Positions 18,542-27,584 of a stretch of 64,000 bases of DNA are shown one piece after another. Position 1 is the first letter of the stretch, and every line of letters starts with the position of its first letter. The notes below the pieces were generated by a model. That model made no database searches. It saw nothing but the letters and a program-made list of their open reading frames with translations, and had not been told where the DNA came from. The translations under genes and the position numbers were made by a program. Origin of the DNA: Kribbella italica (GTDB lineage Bacteria; Actinomycetota; Actinomycetes; Propionibacteriales; Kribbellaceae). Where the stretch lies: NCBI RefSeq assembly GCF_014205135.1, contig NZ_JACHMY010000001.1:868001-932000 (forward strand), in the 5' to 3' direction.

Positions 18542-20170
18542 ATGGAACCGGGAACAGTGGTCTGGCGCGACACCGCCCAGGCCCTGCTACGGCACAAGTG
18601 GCTGATCGTCGGTTGCATCCTGCTGGGCATTGTCGGCGCGTCCTTCTACTCCCTGTCCCAGACCGAGCGCTGGACGGCGTCCAGCCAGATCGTGGTCGGC
18701 CCGGCCGTCCCGCCCGCCCTGGTCGGGAAGCTGCCCAGCGGCACCGACAAGACCGGCCCGCTCGGTATGGATCTGCCGGCCGAGACCCAGGCTCGGGTGA
18801 TCGCGAGCCCGGCGCTGCTGCGCGAGGTGGCCAAGTCCCTCGACCTGCCGACCGACGACGACGCGGTGCAGTCGCTGGCCACGGTGACCCGGGTCAAGGC
18901 CGTCACCGACAACGCGTACCTGATCACCACCGACGGCCCGACCTCCGAAGAGGCCGTACGCCGGGCGAACGCGATCGCCCGGGTCTACCTGGCCCAGCGC
19001 ACGACCGAGGCGAAGGCGCTGCTGACCACGCTGGCCGGCCAGGCGCAGGACCGGTCGAAGACCGCGACCGCGCAGTCGCGCAGCCTGGTCGCCCAGATCT
19101 CCGAGGCCCTCGCCCGGAACGACTCGCAGACCGCCGCCGCACTGCGCGACCAGCGGGTCGGTCTGGCCACCGAGGCCCGTCAGGCCGCCGACGAGGCGGC
19201 CGCGATGCGCAAGGCGCTGTCCGGCGTCGGCTCCGGCAGCCAACTGGTCACCCCGGCCACCAAGGACACCGCGATGTCGTCGCCGAAGGTGCTGCGTGAC
19301 ATCACCGTCGGAGCCATCCTCGGTCTGGTGCTCGGCTTCGGCCTCGCCCTGCTCAGCACCCACCTCAGCCCGTTCGTTCTGACCCGCGACCAGGCGGCCA
19401 ACGCGGCCAGCTCCCCGGTCATCACGGCCTCGGTCGGCCGGCGACGGTTCTGGTCCCGTGCGGCGCCGCAGTTGCCGCCCTCTGAGCTGACGGCGCTCGG
19501 CGCCGAGGCCAGCGGCGCGCTCGCCCGCCGGGAGATCAACCCGCACGGCGCCGGCACGAGCGGCGCCGCGGCGCTGCTGGTGGTCTCCGCCTCACCCACG
19601 CCGAACTCGGCCGGCATCGCGCTGGCGATGGCCGAGGCCGGCGCGCGGGACGGCCGGGAGACGCTGCTGGTGATGGCCGACCTGACCGGTGCGCCGGTGC
19701 TGTCCCACGTCACCGACCACGAAGGCCTGACCGACCTGGTGAGCGAGCCTGCTCCGACCCGTGCGGTCCGGGCGCGCAAGCTGTTCCGGCCGGGCACGGT
19801 CGCCGACCTGTACGTGCTGCCGCCGGGACTGGCCAAGGATGAGACCGCCCTGGCTGTCGGCCCGTCGCTGGTGCCGGGCATCGTGGCCGACCTGCCGCCG
19901 GGGTACTCGGTTGTCATCCACGGCCCGGCCTCGGTCGGTCGGCACGGCATCACCCCGCTGGCGGCCGCGGTGGACGCGTCGGTGCTCGTCGTACAGGTCG
20001 GGCACGACAAGGACACCGACGTCAGCCGGCTGACCTCGGCGCTGGCGTTCGCCGGCGCGCCCGTGCTGGGCGTCGTACTGGTCGGTGCGTCGCCGCATGA
20101 CGAGACGCTGGGCATCCCGCTGAACTACAAGCCCGCCGACCGCAGTACGTCCGCGCTGCCGATCCGCTGA
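18542..20170 (+). CDS. Wzz/chain-length-determinant-like protein with degenerate tyrosine-kinase domain
   Basis: A 542-residue membrane protein. Helix 1 (about residues 20-42) and helix 2 (about 250-272, ITVGAILGLVLGFGLALL) flank an extracytoplasmic region, as in Wzz and CapA proteins that set glycan chain length. The cytoplasmic C-terminus has the outline of a BY-kinase ATPase: VVSASPTPNSAG at the Walker A position, LLVMADLTGAP at Walker A' and VVIHGPAS at Walker B. The P-loop Gly-Lys-Ser/Thr is missing and no Tyr-rich tail is present, so phosphorylation activity is unlikely. The ATG at 18542 follows GGGGGA; a GTG at 18530 is in frame. The O-antigen-ligase-like gene follows after 7 bp. Confidence 0.75.
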   Translation: MEPGTVVWRDTAQALLRHKWLIVGCILLGIVGASFYSLSQTERWTASSQIVVGPAVPPALVGKLPSGTDKTGPLGMDLPAETQARVIASPALLREVAKSLDLPTDDDAVQSLATVTRVKAVTDNAYLITTDGPTSEEAVRRANAIARVYLAQRTTEAKALLTTLAGQAQDRSKTATAQSRSLVAQISEALARNDSQTAAALRDQRVGLATEARQAADEAAAMRKALSGVGSGSQLVTPATKDTAMSSPKVLRDITVGAILGLVLGFGLALLSTHLSPFVLTRDQAANAASSPVITASVGRRRFWSRAAPQLPPSELTALGAEASGALARREINPHGAGTSGAAALLVVSASPTPNSAGIALAMAEAGARDGRETLLVMADLTGAPVLSHVTDHEGLTDLVSEPAPTRAVRARKLFRPGTVADLYVLPPGLAKDETALAVGPSLVPGIVADLPPGYSVVIHGPASVGRHGITPLAAAVDASVLVVQVGHDKDTDVSRLTSALAFAGAPVLGVVLVGASPHDETLGIPLNYKPADRSTSALPIR

Positions 20171-20177
20171 CCGGCTC

Positions 20178-21515
20178 ATGACCTTGACGGCGCCGCCTGT
20201 GCCGGGGACCAGCTCGGAGCAGAGCAGCAAGGCTCCGGTCCTGTGGCTGATCCTCTGGTGCCTGCTGGTGCTCGGCGTACAGCCGTGGTCGTCGCGGGCG
20301 GCCTCGCCGCAGGGCACGACCGGATCGACCAACAGCCTGATGAAGGGTGTCCTGCTCGGCGCGATCTTCCTGATCGTGCTCGCGGCGACCAAGCCCGGCT
20401 TCCGGACCCGGATCAGCCCGGCCACCAACCTGTACGTCGTGTACGTCCTGTTCGCGACGGCCACGGTCTTCCTGCTGGCCGACCCCGTCGGGCCGCTGCT
20501 GCGGCTGGCCCGGCTGCTGATCGGGCTCGTGCTGTTCCTGATGCTGTGGCGGCCGCTGATCCAGACGCCGGAGCGGCTGATCCGGGCCCATCTGTGGGCG
20601 CACCTGCTGCTGGCCGGGACGATCGTGCTGAGCGTCATCTACGTGCCGGAGCAGGCCTGGCGGCCGCTCAGCTCGTTCGGTACCGGCTACCGCCTCCAGG
20701 GCGTCATCATCCCGATGCTGCCGCCGCGGGTCGGCGAGGTCGGAGCCCTGCTGCTCGGCCTAGCGGTGATCGCGCTGGTCGCCCGCAAGCTGGCGGTCCT
20801 GCCGGCCGGCGCGATGATCGCGATGGGCATGGTGCTGGTGGCTCTCAGCCGCACCCGGACCGCGGCGGCCGCGATCGCCTTCGGCCTCTTCCTGGCCCTG
20901 CTGCTGACCCGCAAGACCTGGTTCGGGCGGATCGCCGCTTTGGCCGGGCCCGGCATCGTCGGGCTCGCGTTCTTGCTGATCCCAACGCTGCACACCTGGC
21001 TGCTCCGCGGCCAGGGCACTCAGCAGATCAGCTCGCTCAGCGGCCGCACCACGAGCTGGCAGTACGTCCTGGACGAGGAGGTCTCCCTCCAGACCGCCAT
21101 CATCGGCCACGGCCTCGGCAACAAGCGCGTACTGCTGCGCCGCGGCGAGGGCGACATCGACGTGATGGCCATCGACAACAGCTGGCTGGGCCTCTACTGG
21201 GAGACCGGTCTGCTGGCGGTCGTCATCGTCGGCATCGCGATGATCGTCGCCTGGATCTCGGTCCTGCGCGCCCCCACGCCGTACGTCAAAGCCTGCGGCG
21301 CCCTGCTCCTCGGCTACGTCTCGGTCGCCTCCCTGAACGAGAGCGGCCTCTCCGACCTCAGCTCGATGACCCTCCACCTGCTGGTCGCCGCCGCGGTCTG
21401 CGACTCCGACCGACTACGCCAGCGGTCCAGAGCCGCCGCCCACGACAAACAGTCGGACCCACTGCCACTGCTGCTCCCGAACAAACCCCAGCAGTCCAAG
21501 CCACCTGTGCGCTAG
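20178..21515 (+). CDS. O-antigen ligase/polymerase-like membrane protein
   Basis: A 445-residue protein with 10 to 12 membrane helices and a long loop after about residue 260, as in WaaL/Wzy proteins, which polymerise repeat units or ligate them to an acceptor. The GTGYRLQGVIIPMLPPRVGE stretch matches the conserved region before the large loop; the loop holds SLSGRTTSWQYVLDE and GHGLGNKRVLLRR. A hydrophilic tail follows residue 415. Its stop codon TAG lies inside the first unit of a 27-bp tandem repeat running into the intergenic DNA. With the upstream Wzz-like gene it would complete a Wzx/Wzy export system. Confidence 0.78.
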   Translation: MTLTAPPVPGTSSEQSSKAPVLWLILWCLLVLGVQPWSSRAASPQGTTGSTNSLMKGVLLGAIFLIVLAATKPGFRTRISPATNLYVVYVLFATATVFLLADPVGPLLRLARLLIGLVLFLMLWRPLIQTPERLIRAHLWAHLLLAGTIVLSVIYVPEQAWRPLSSFGTGYRLQGVIIPMLPPRVGEVGALLLGLAVIALVARKLAVLPAGAMIAMGMVLVALSRTRTAAAAIAFGLFLALLLTRKTWFGRIAALAGPGIVGLAFLLIPTLHTWLLRGQGTQQISSLSGRTTSWQYVLDEEVSLQTAIIGHGLGNKRVLLRRGEGDIDVMAIDNSWLGLYWETGLLAVVIVGIAMIVAWISVLRAPTPYVKACGALLLGYVSVASLNESGLSDLSSMTLHLLVAAAVCDSDRLRQRSRAAAHDKQSDPLPLLLPNKPQQSKPPVR

Positions 21516-21717
21516 GCAGCCCGCCCGCCACCTGTGCGCTAGGCAGCACGCCCGCCATCTGTGCGCTAGGCAGCACGCCCGCCATCTGTGCGCTAGGCAG
21601 CCCGCCCGCCATCTGTGCGCTAGGCAGCCCGCCCGCCACCTGTGCGCTAGGCAGCCCGCCCGCCACCTGTGCGCTAGGCAGCCCGCCCGCCACCTGTGCG
21701 CTAGGCAGCACTCCCGC
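21502..21717. repeat. 27-bp minisatellite, 8 copies, containing the upstream gene's stop codon
   Basis: Eight head-to-tail units of exactly 27 bp with core CACCTGTGCGCTAGGCAGC and a GCCCGCCC-type remainder. Units differ at only a few positions (CACC/CATC, CCCG/CACG, last unit ACTCC). The first unit overlaps the last four codons and the TAG stop of the O-antigen-ligase-like gene, so the array seems to have grown from that gene's 3' end. There are no variable spacers. Confidence 0.95.
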
Positions 21718-21793
21718 CACCTTGGCAACACTTCTCTTTTCGGCCGCCGCGGCCTTGGCCACCGACTACCTGACCGGCCGCATGGCCGCCACC

Positions 21794-23293
21794 TCAGCTA
21801 CTGCGGCTGTCCTGGTCGAACCCGGCCGCCTGCCACTGCTGCCAAGTCATCGGCGCACCCTTGTACGCAAACCGCTCGGCAGCCCGGTCACCGATCCGGT
21901 AGCTGTTGCGCCGGAACTGCACCGACTCCGGCGCGGGGGAGTCCTTGTTCTCGACGACCCCGGTGCTGGCGGTCGCCCCATCCATCACCACCTGGTTCCC
22001 CTCGACCAGCACATCCCGCAGCACGTACCGCCCCCGCGGCCCCTCGCCCCGCGTCCGCGACTGGATCGAGATCCCGTTGCGATTGGCGCGCACCAGATTG
22101 CCCACCACCTTCACGTCGGCGGACGTGTTCACGTTGATCCCCCCGCCGTCCCACAGACTCGGCCCCGACCCGCGCCCGGTCCCGAACCCGTTGCTCTCGA
22201 CAACGTTCCCCTCGATCACGCCGTTGTAGCTGATCTCGTACCGGATCCCGTCCGCGGCGTTGTCGCGGATCCGGTTCGCGCTGATCCGCCGGTCGTACTC
22301 GGCGATGTCGCTCCACATCCCGATCCCGCGGTTGGCGACGATGTCGTTGCCCGACACCTCACCCGACGACCGCGTCGCCTTGATCCCGCCGGACTCCCAG
22401 TCCGCGATCCAGAACCCGTCGGTGTTGTTGCGCGTGATCAGGTTCTCGACGATCCGCCCCTCGGCCGACCGGAACTGCCCGATCCCGAGCTGCCCGTTGT
22501 CGGCCACGGTGTTCCGCCGTACGACGGCCCGGTCGCCCTCGATCACCATGATCCCGACCGCGTGGTTCCAGCGCACGTCGTTCGCCTCCACCGTCCAGTC
22601 GGTACCGACCTGAACCGCCCCACCCTGCGGCCGGCTCGCGAAGTGCTCGACGGTCAGCCCACGCACCGTCACCTTCGCCGCGGACTTCTCGATCGCCGTC
22701 TCGGTCCGCGCCATCTCGACCTGGTGCCCGCCCGGATCGTCAGCGACGTACACAGCGTTGGCCGTGTAATCGCCGTAGAACGTCCCACCCTTCAGCGCCG
22801 CAAGACTCATCACCCGCGTCAGATGCTTGCCATCAACGAACACCTGCTCACCCCGCTGGCACGGATTGGTCCGCTCGTCCTCGCACTTCCCCTTCAGCTT
22901 GTACGCCGCCGGCAGCGCGCCACGGACCACCCAGTACTGCCCCTCGCGCTGCCAGGTGTTCAACGTGACCGAACCGCTCAGCACCGCGCCCTGATCACTG
23001 GCCAGCGTGGACCCCTCAGTCGGCCGGATCGGCCGAGTGATCCGATGCAGCCCTTTGCTGAAACAGAACGTCGACCCCGCCGGGTTCTGATCAATCACCC
23101 GCTGCGGATCCTGCCCCGGCGCAATCCCGACGCCATCGCAAGCACCCGCCGTACCGGGCCCTGTCGCCCCCAGCTCAGCAGTAGCCGCCGCCGGAAGCCC
23201 CGGCGCCTCCGCGGCGGGCTCGGCCTCAGGCGCCGTATCGGTGCACCCGCCCAGCAGTACCAACGCCAGCACAATCCCGGCAGCGCGTTTCAT
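21794..23293 (-). CDS. Parallel beta-helix lipoprotein
   Basis: A 499-residue protein with a lipobox (LALVLLGGC, Cys at about 17), so it is membrane-anchored outside the cell. After an Ala/Pro/Glu linker comes a Cys-containing entry domain (CDGVGIAPGQDPQRVID, STFCFSKGLHRI), then right-handed beta-helix coils rich in N-x-[IV]-x-x-N. Stretches shared with the proteins at 30898 and 33277 are TDGFWIADWESGGIK, GFGTGRGSG, LWDGGGINVNTS and ISIQSRTRGEGPRGRYVLRD. The ATG at 23293 was chosen because the signal starts there; upstream sequence is low-complexity. A polysaccharide lyase or binding role is possible, but no catalytic residues were identified. Confidence 0.82.
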   Translation of the reverse strand: MKRAAGIVLALVLLGGCTDTAPEAEPAAEAPGLPAAATAELGATGPGTAGACDGVGIAPGQDPQRVIDQNPAGSTFCFSKGLHRITRPIRPTEGSTLASDQGAVLSGSVTLNTWQREGQYWVVRGALPAAYKLKGKCEDERTNPCQRGEQVFVDGKHLTRVMSLAALKGGTFYGDYTANAVYVADDPGGHQVEMARTETAIEKSAAKVTVRGLTVEHFASRPQGGAVQVGTDWTVEANDVRWNHAVGIMVIEGDRAVVRRNTVADNGQLGIGQFRSAEGRIVENLITRNNTDGFWIADWESGGIKATRSSGEVSGNDIVANRGIGMWSDIAEYDRRISANRIRDNAADGIRYEISYNGVIEGNVVESNGFGTGRGSGPSLWDGGGINVNTSADVKVVGNLVRANRNGISIQSRTRGEGPRGRYVLRDVLVEGNQVVMDGATASTGVVENKDSPAPESVQFRRNSYRIGDRAAERFAYKGAPMTWQQWQAAGFDQDSRSS

Positions 23294-24722
23294 CCATCCC
23301 CCAACACCCCAGCAGCAAGTCGCCCAACTGTAGTGCCCCACCCGCTGTAGTACCGCCCACCCTGCCCGCGCACCTGCCACCCGCATCCATACCCCGCGCC
23401 CACACCTCGCACCTGCCACCAGCACCCCCGCCCCTACACCCCCTGCCCGCCGGTCGCACGTGCTCCGAGCCCATACCCCGCTGGCCGCCCACACCCCGCG
23501 CCCGCATCTGCCCGCCGGTCGCCCGCGCCCCGCGCCCGCACCCGCCTGCTGCCACGCTCCGTGCCTCTACACCGCCCCTGCTCGCCCGCCGCCCGGACCC
23601 CGAACCCACACCCGCACCTGCCCACACCCGTCCGCCTGCACCCGTCCCTGCCCGAATTCGCCCCTGCCCGCAGCCGCCCGCCGGATTGCCCGCACCCCGA
23701 GCCGCATCCGCCCTGGCCGCCCACCGCGTCCGCCCCTGCCCGCACCTCGCCTCTGCCCGCCGGTACTCAGCGCGCCCCCACCCGCAGGCACGCCGCGCCC
23801 CGCGCATGCGCCTGCCCCTGCCCGCTGGCCGCGCCCCCACCCGCTGGCCGCCCGCACCCCGCGCCTACACCCGTCCCTGCCCACCGGCCGCCCGCACCCC
23901 GCGCCCGCACCCGCCCGCAGGCACCCTGCGCTTACACCCGCGCCCCGCGCCTACACCCGCGCTCCGCGCCCACGCCCGCCCGCGCCCCGCGCCTACACCC
24001 GCCCTGCCCGCACGCACTCGCCCCTCCTCGCCGGCCGCCCGGACCCGAGCCCACACCCACCTCTGCCCGCAGGCCGCCCGCATCCGCGCCCCGCGCCTAT
24101 ACCCGCCCCTGCCCGTCGGTTGCCCGTGCTCCGAGCCCACACCCCGCGCCGGCCCGCCCCCGCACCTGCCGACACCCCGCGCCTACACCGGCCCTACCGC
24201 AGGCACTCCGCGCCAGCCCGCACCTCGTGCCCGCACCCGCCCCTGCTCCGCCGGACCCCGAGCCCACAGCCGCGCCCCCTGCCTGCGCCGACCTCCCTGC
24301 CCGCAGTCCGCACCCTGTCCCTGCCCGCCGGTGCTCAGTGCCCCACCCGCAGGCACGCCGCGCCCCGTGCATACGCCTGCCCTGCCCGCTGGCCTGCCCG
24401 TGCCCCCGCCCGTACTCCGCGCCTACACCCGTCCCCGCCCACCGGCCCCCGAGCCCGTACCCGCCCGGCCCCGAGCCCCACCCCGCGCCCGCTTGCAGGC
24501 ACCCCGCGCCTACACCCGCTCCTGCCCGCCGGCACTCCGCGCCCACCTCGTTGGCCGACTTTGAGCACGGCTCAGCCATCGTCGGGCTCGCCAGATGGCT
24601 GGCCGGTGCTCAGAGTCGCCTCGGGGGACGGGCGGTACCGCACGACGGGGTGGGCCGGGAACCTGGGCAGACTGTCTGCCGACCGAAGTACGGAGTCGTC
24701 CTCTCGTCCGGCCCGACCAAGC
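23294..24722. repeat. Gene-free C-rich degenerate repeat tract
   Basis: About 1.2 kb (23335-24555) of plus-strand C-rich sequence made of shifting short words such as GCACCCCGCGCCTACACCCG, CCCCTGCCCGCCGG and CCGAGCCCACACC. The strand asymmetry is strong, with very few plus-strand G runs. Every frame is open by composition, but predicted peptides are only Pro/Ala/Arg runs, so I see no gene. It separates the beta-helix lipoprotein start from the uxaC 3' end. The minus strand is G-run rich and could form quadruplexes. Bases 24556-24722 look like ordinary intergenic DNA. Confidence 0.85.
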
Positions 24723-26129
24723 TCAGCTGAGGTACGTCGTCCGCGCCAGGTTGTAAGCCAGATCCTGCGCCACCTGGAACGCATCGTCCTCATCCAGGCG
24801 ATGCTGAACGACCAGGTCCGCCAGATAGCCCGCGTCGACGCGCCGGGCCAGGTCGTGCCGGGCCGGGATCGACAGGAACGCGCGGGTGTCGTCGACGAAG
24901 CCGGAGGTGTTGTAAAAGCCGGCCGTCTCGGTCACCAGCTCGCGGAACCGGCGCATGCCGTCCGGGCTGTCCAAGAACCACCACGGCGCACCCAGCCGAA
25001 CACTCGGGTACACACCGGCCAGCGGAGCGAGCTCCCGCGAGTACGCCGTTTCGTCGACGGTGAACAGCACCATCCGGAACCCCTCGGCGTGCCCGAACCG
25101 CTCCAGCACCGGCCGCAGTGACTGGGTGAACTCGGTCGCCACCGGGATGTCGTGGCCCTGGTCCGGCCCGTACGTCGCGTGGATGCCCGGGTGGTGGTCG
25201 CGCAGGACGCCGGGGTGCAGCTGCATGACCAGCCCGTCCTCGGCGGACATCGCGGCCATCTGGAACAGCAGGTTGCCCGCGAACGCCGCCGCGTCCTCCG
25301 GCGTGGTCCGGCCGTGCAAGGCGTCGGCGTAGATCCGCTCGGCCTCGGCGTCGCTCAATGGAGTGGCGGCAGCGCTGAAGTGCCCGTGGTCGGTCGCCCG
25401 GGCGCCGGCCGCGATGAAGGTCTGACGCCGCTGCCTCAGCGCTTCGAGGTACCCGGCGTACGACGTGGTGTCGGTCCCCGCCCGCTCGCCGAGCAGCGTG
25501 ATCAGGTCGCTCCACCCCGGCCGGTCGACGTGCACGACCGCGTCCGGCCGCAGCGTCGGGACGATCCGGCCGGGCAGATCAGCGGCGATCTTCGCGTGCG
25601 GAGCGAGATCGTCGGTCGCGGCGTCGGTTGTCGACAATAGTTCGATGTTGAAGGCGTCGAGCAGCGCCCGTGGCCGGAACTCCGGCTGCGCGAGCCGCGC
25701 CGCGATCTCGTCGTACAGGAGGTCGGCGGTCTCGGCCGACGGGTGCACGCTCAGCCCGAGCACCTCGGCGAACTCGTGCTCGAGCCAGTAGCGGCTCGGC
25801 GTACCGGCGAACAGGTGCCAGTGCGAGCAGAACTCGCGCCAGACCTCGCGCGGCTCGGCCGTCGCCGTCCCGTCGCGGCGCGGGAGGCCGAGGCGGTCGG
25901 GGGAGACGCCCTGGGAGATCAGCATCCGGGTGACGTAGTGATCCGGTACGACGAGGAGCTCAGCCGGGTCGCCGAACGGCTCGTCGCTCGCGAACAGCGT
26001 GGCGTCGACGTGCCCGTGCAGGCACAGCAGCGGCAGATCCTTCGTGGAGGCGTGGATCCGGCGCGCCAGCTCACGCGCCGGCCCAGCCGGCAACGCCCGA
26101 TCCGGATGAGGCTGCAGGGCCTTCGGCAT
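24723..26129 (-). CDS. uxaC: Glucuronate/galacturonate isomerase
   Basis: A 468-residue uronate isomerase turning D-glucuronate to D-fructuronate (and galacturonate to tagaturonate), the first step of hexuronate breakdown. Family marks are the metal-site LCLHGHVDATLF, WREFCSHWHLFAGTPSRYWLEHEF split across about residues 95-135, HVDRPGW and QLHPGVLRDHH, and the C-terminal APWWFLDSPDGMRRF. The ATG at 26129 follows GGAGGA on the minus strand. It runs divergently from a LacI regulator across a 260-bp gap holding two operator-like palindromes. kdgK and a uxuB-like gene lie beyond the regulator. Confidence 0.9.
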   Translation of the reverse strand: MPKALQPHPDRALPAGPARELARRIHASTKDLPLLCLHGHVDATLFASDEPFGDPAELLVVPDHYVTRMLISQGVSPDRLGLPRRDGTATAEPREVWREFCSHWHLFAGTPSRYWLEHEFAEVLGLSVHPSAETADLLYDEIAARLAQPEFRPRALLDAFNIELLSTTDAATDDLAPHAKIAADLPGRIVPTLRPDAVVHVDRPGWSDLITLLGERAGTDTTSYAGYLEALRQRRQTFIAAGARATDHGHFSAAATPLSDAEAERIYADALHGRTTPEDAAAFAGNLLFQMAAMSAEDGLVMQLHPGVLRDHHPGIHATYGPDQGHDIPVATEFTQSLRPVLERFGHAEGFRMVLFTVDETAYSRELAPLAGVYPSVRLGAPWWFLDSPDGMRRFRELVTETAGFYNTSGFVDDTRAFLSIPARHDLARRVDAGYLADLVVQHRLDEDDAFQVAQDLAYNLARTTYLS

Positions 26130-26160
26130 GTCGTCCTCCAGTACGTCGTCTGCAACGGCA

Positions 26161-26176
26161 CTGCAAAGGATTGCAG
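26161..26176. promoter_or_regulatory. Operator-like palindrome CTGCAAAGGATTGCAG
   Basis: A perfect 6-bp inverted repeat (CTGCAA/TTGCAG) with a 4-bp centre, just upstream of uxaC. The half-sites match the LacI-type site at 26220. A LacI-family repressor at both sites would control uxaC and probably its own gene. Confidence 0.55.
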
Positions 26177-26207
26177 CAGCTTCGGGTGAGCACAAGAGCG
26201 AGTGCTG

Positions 26208-26233
26208 TTGACAGAGCGTTGCAATCGCTTGCA
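26208..26233 (+). promoter_or_regulatory. TTGACA box and LacI-type operator TGCAATCGCTTGCA
   Basis: TGCAATCGCTTGCA (26220-26233) has the central CG and TGCAA/TTGCA arms typical of LacI-family operators. A TTGACA at 26208-26213 points toward the regulator gene, so bound repressor would block that promoter. Centre-to-centre distance to the 26161 palindrome is about 58 bp. Confidence 0.6.
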
Positions 26234-26389
26234 GACTCCTTCGGAACTGCGGTTCAGCGCGACGTCGAACTGGCCGGCAGTTCGCGGCTGCGGGCTGGGT
26301 GCGTCGTACGTGGCGTTCACTACCGTCGGGTGCGACGGCCGCCGCAGCACGGCGGGCAAGCTGCGTGGTTTCCGGAGCGGGAGGTGGAT

Positions 26390-27373
26390 GTGGCAGCAAC
26401 ACTTCGCGATGTCGCGCGGCTGGCCGGGGTGTCGACCTCGACGGTGTCCAGGGCGCTGTCGCTGCCCGACCTCGTCAACCCGGCGACCCGCGCACGGGTG
26501 CGTACGGCGGCCGACTCGCTCGGCTACGAGCCGAACAAGGCTGCCCGCGGGTTGATCACGGGGCGGACCGGCAACATCGGACTCGTCCTGCCGGACCTCG
26601 CCAACCCGTTCTTCCCCAGCGTGGTCAAAGGCGTCCAGGCGCGCGCCCGGGCGGCCGACGTCGCGGTGTTCGTCGCGGACACCGACGAGGACGTCGCCGC
26701 CGAGATGGACCTCGTCCGCGCGCTCGCCAAGCAGGTCGACGGGCTGGTCCTCTGCTCGCCGAGAGCCGAAGCTGAGGACCTGAAGGCGATCGCCGCCGAC
26801 ACCACCGTCGTACTCCTCAACCGCATTGTCGACAATCTACCGGCGGTCGTCTTCGACCACGAGGACGGCATGCGCCAAGCCGTCGCCCACCTCGCCGCGC
26901 TGGGTCACCGACGCATCGCCTGGGTCGGCGGCCCCGCGGCGTCCTGGTCCAGCGATCAGCGAGGCCAAGGCCTCTCCCAAGCCAGCGCCGCCCACGGCGT
27001 CGACCTCGTCGAGGTCGGCCACTTCCCGCCGCACTACGACGGAGGCATGGCCGCCGCCGACCAGGTCGTAGCCACCGGCGCCACCGCGGTCATTGCCTAC
27101 AACGACCTGGTCGCGATCGGCCTCCTGGCCCGCCTCCACGCCCGCAACATCCCCGTACCCACCCGCCTCAGCGTGGTCGGCATCGACGACATCGCGATGT
27201 CCGCCATGTCGCACCCGGCACTCACCACCATCCGCCTCCCCAAACAACAGGCGGGTCGCCTGGCGGTAGAACTCCTCCTCACCCTCCTCGACAACCCGGC
27301 CGCTGCTCCCGAACGCCGTGTCCTCCCCGGCGACCTCCTCGTCCGAGCCTCTACCACCGAGGCCCCCCAATGA
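26390..27373 (+). CDS. LacI-family transcriptional regulator of uronate genes
   Basis: A 327-residue regulator. The N-terminal helix-turn-helix is TLRDVARLAGVSTSTVSRAL, followed by the hinge helix NKAARGLITGRTGNIGLVLP and a periplasmic-binding-protein-like effector domain (DLANPFFPSVVKGV, VVGIDDIAMSAMSHPALTTI). The GTG at 26390 was chosen because GGGAGG precedes it by about 6 nt and LacI proteins begin at this point; the open frame upstream lacks protein-like sequence. It probably senses a uronate or keto-deoxy-gluconate intermediate and controls uxaC and its own operon with kdgK and uxuB. A perfect ATTGTCGACAAT lies inside the gene (26825-26836), encoded by rare codons. Confidence 0.87.
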   Translation: MAATLRDVARLAGVSTSTVSRALSLPDLVNPATRARVRTAADSLGYEPNKAARGLITGRTGNIGLVLPDLANPFFPSVVKGVQARARAADVAVFVADTDEDVAAEMDLVRALAKQVDGLVLCSPRAEAEDLKAIAADTTVVLLNRIVDNLPAVVFDHEDGMRQAVAHLAALGHRRIAWVGGPAASWSSDQRGQGLSQASAAHGVDLVEVGHFPPHYDGGMAAADQVVATGATAVIAYNDLVAIGLLARLHARNIPVPTRLSVVGIDDIAMSAMSHPALTTIRLPKQQAGRLAVELLLTLLDNPAAAPERRVLPGDLLVRASTTEAPQ

Positions 27374-27584
27374 CTCTCAAGGTGATCTTCGGACCCACGG
27401 GGACGCGGTCGACCTCGGCCGGTCCGTTGCGTCGTGTAGAACCGCAGACTGCCGCTGGCTCTCTCCGGTGTGGCGCCATCGCTCACCCCACCGCCAAATC
27501 TCCGGTCGCAACGCGGCCCCAGCAGACAGCCCGGCCGCATGACCACCGGCCTCAGCCCCCAACCCGCCCTTGGAGGTACTCCTG

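Noticed and set aside
21358..21762. Minus-strand frame with GGLPSAQVA repeats
   Set aside because: It only reads through the 27-bp minisatellite and the antisense of the ligase 3' end; no start signal or protein-like flanks.
23460..25121. Long Pro/Ala/Arg-rich plus-strand frames over the C-rich tract
   Set aside because: Open only because of base composition; all frames look alike, and the frame runs antisense into uxaC.
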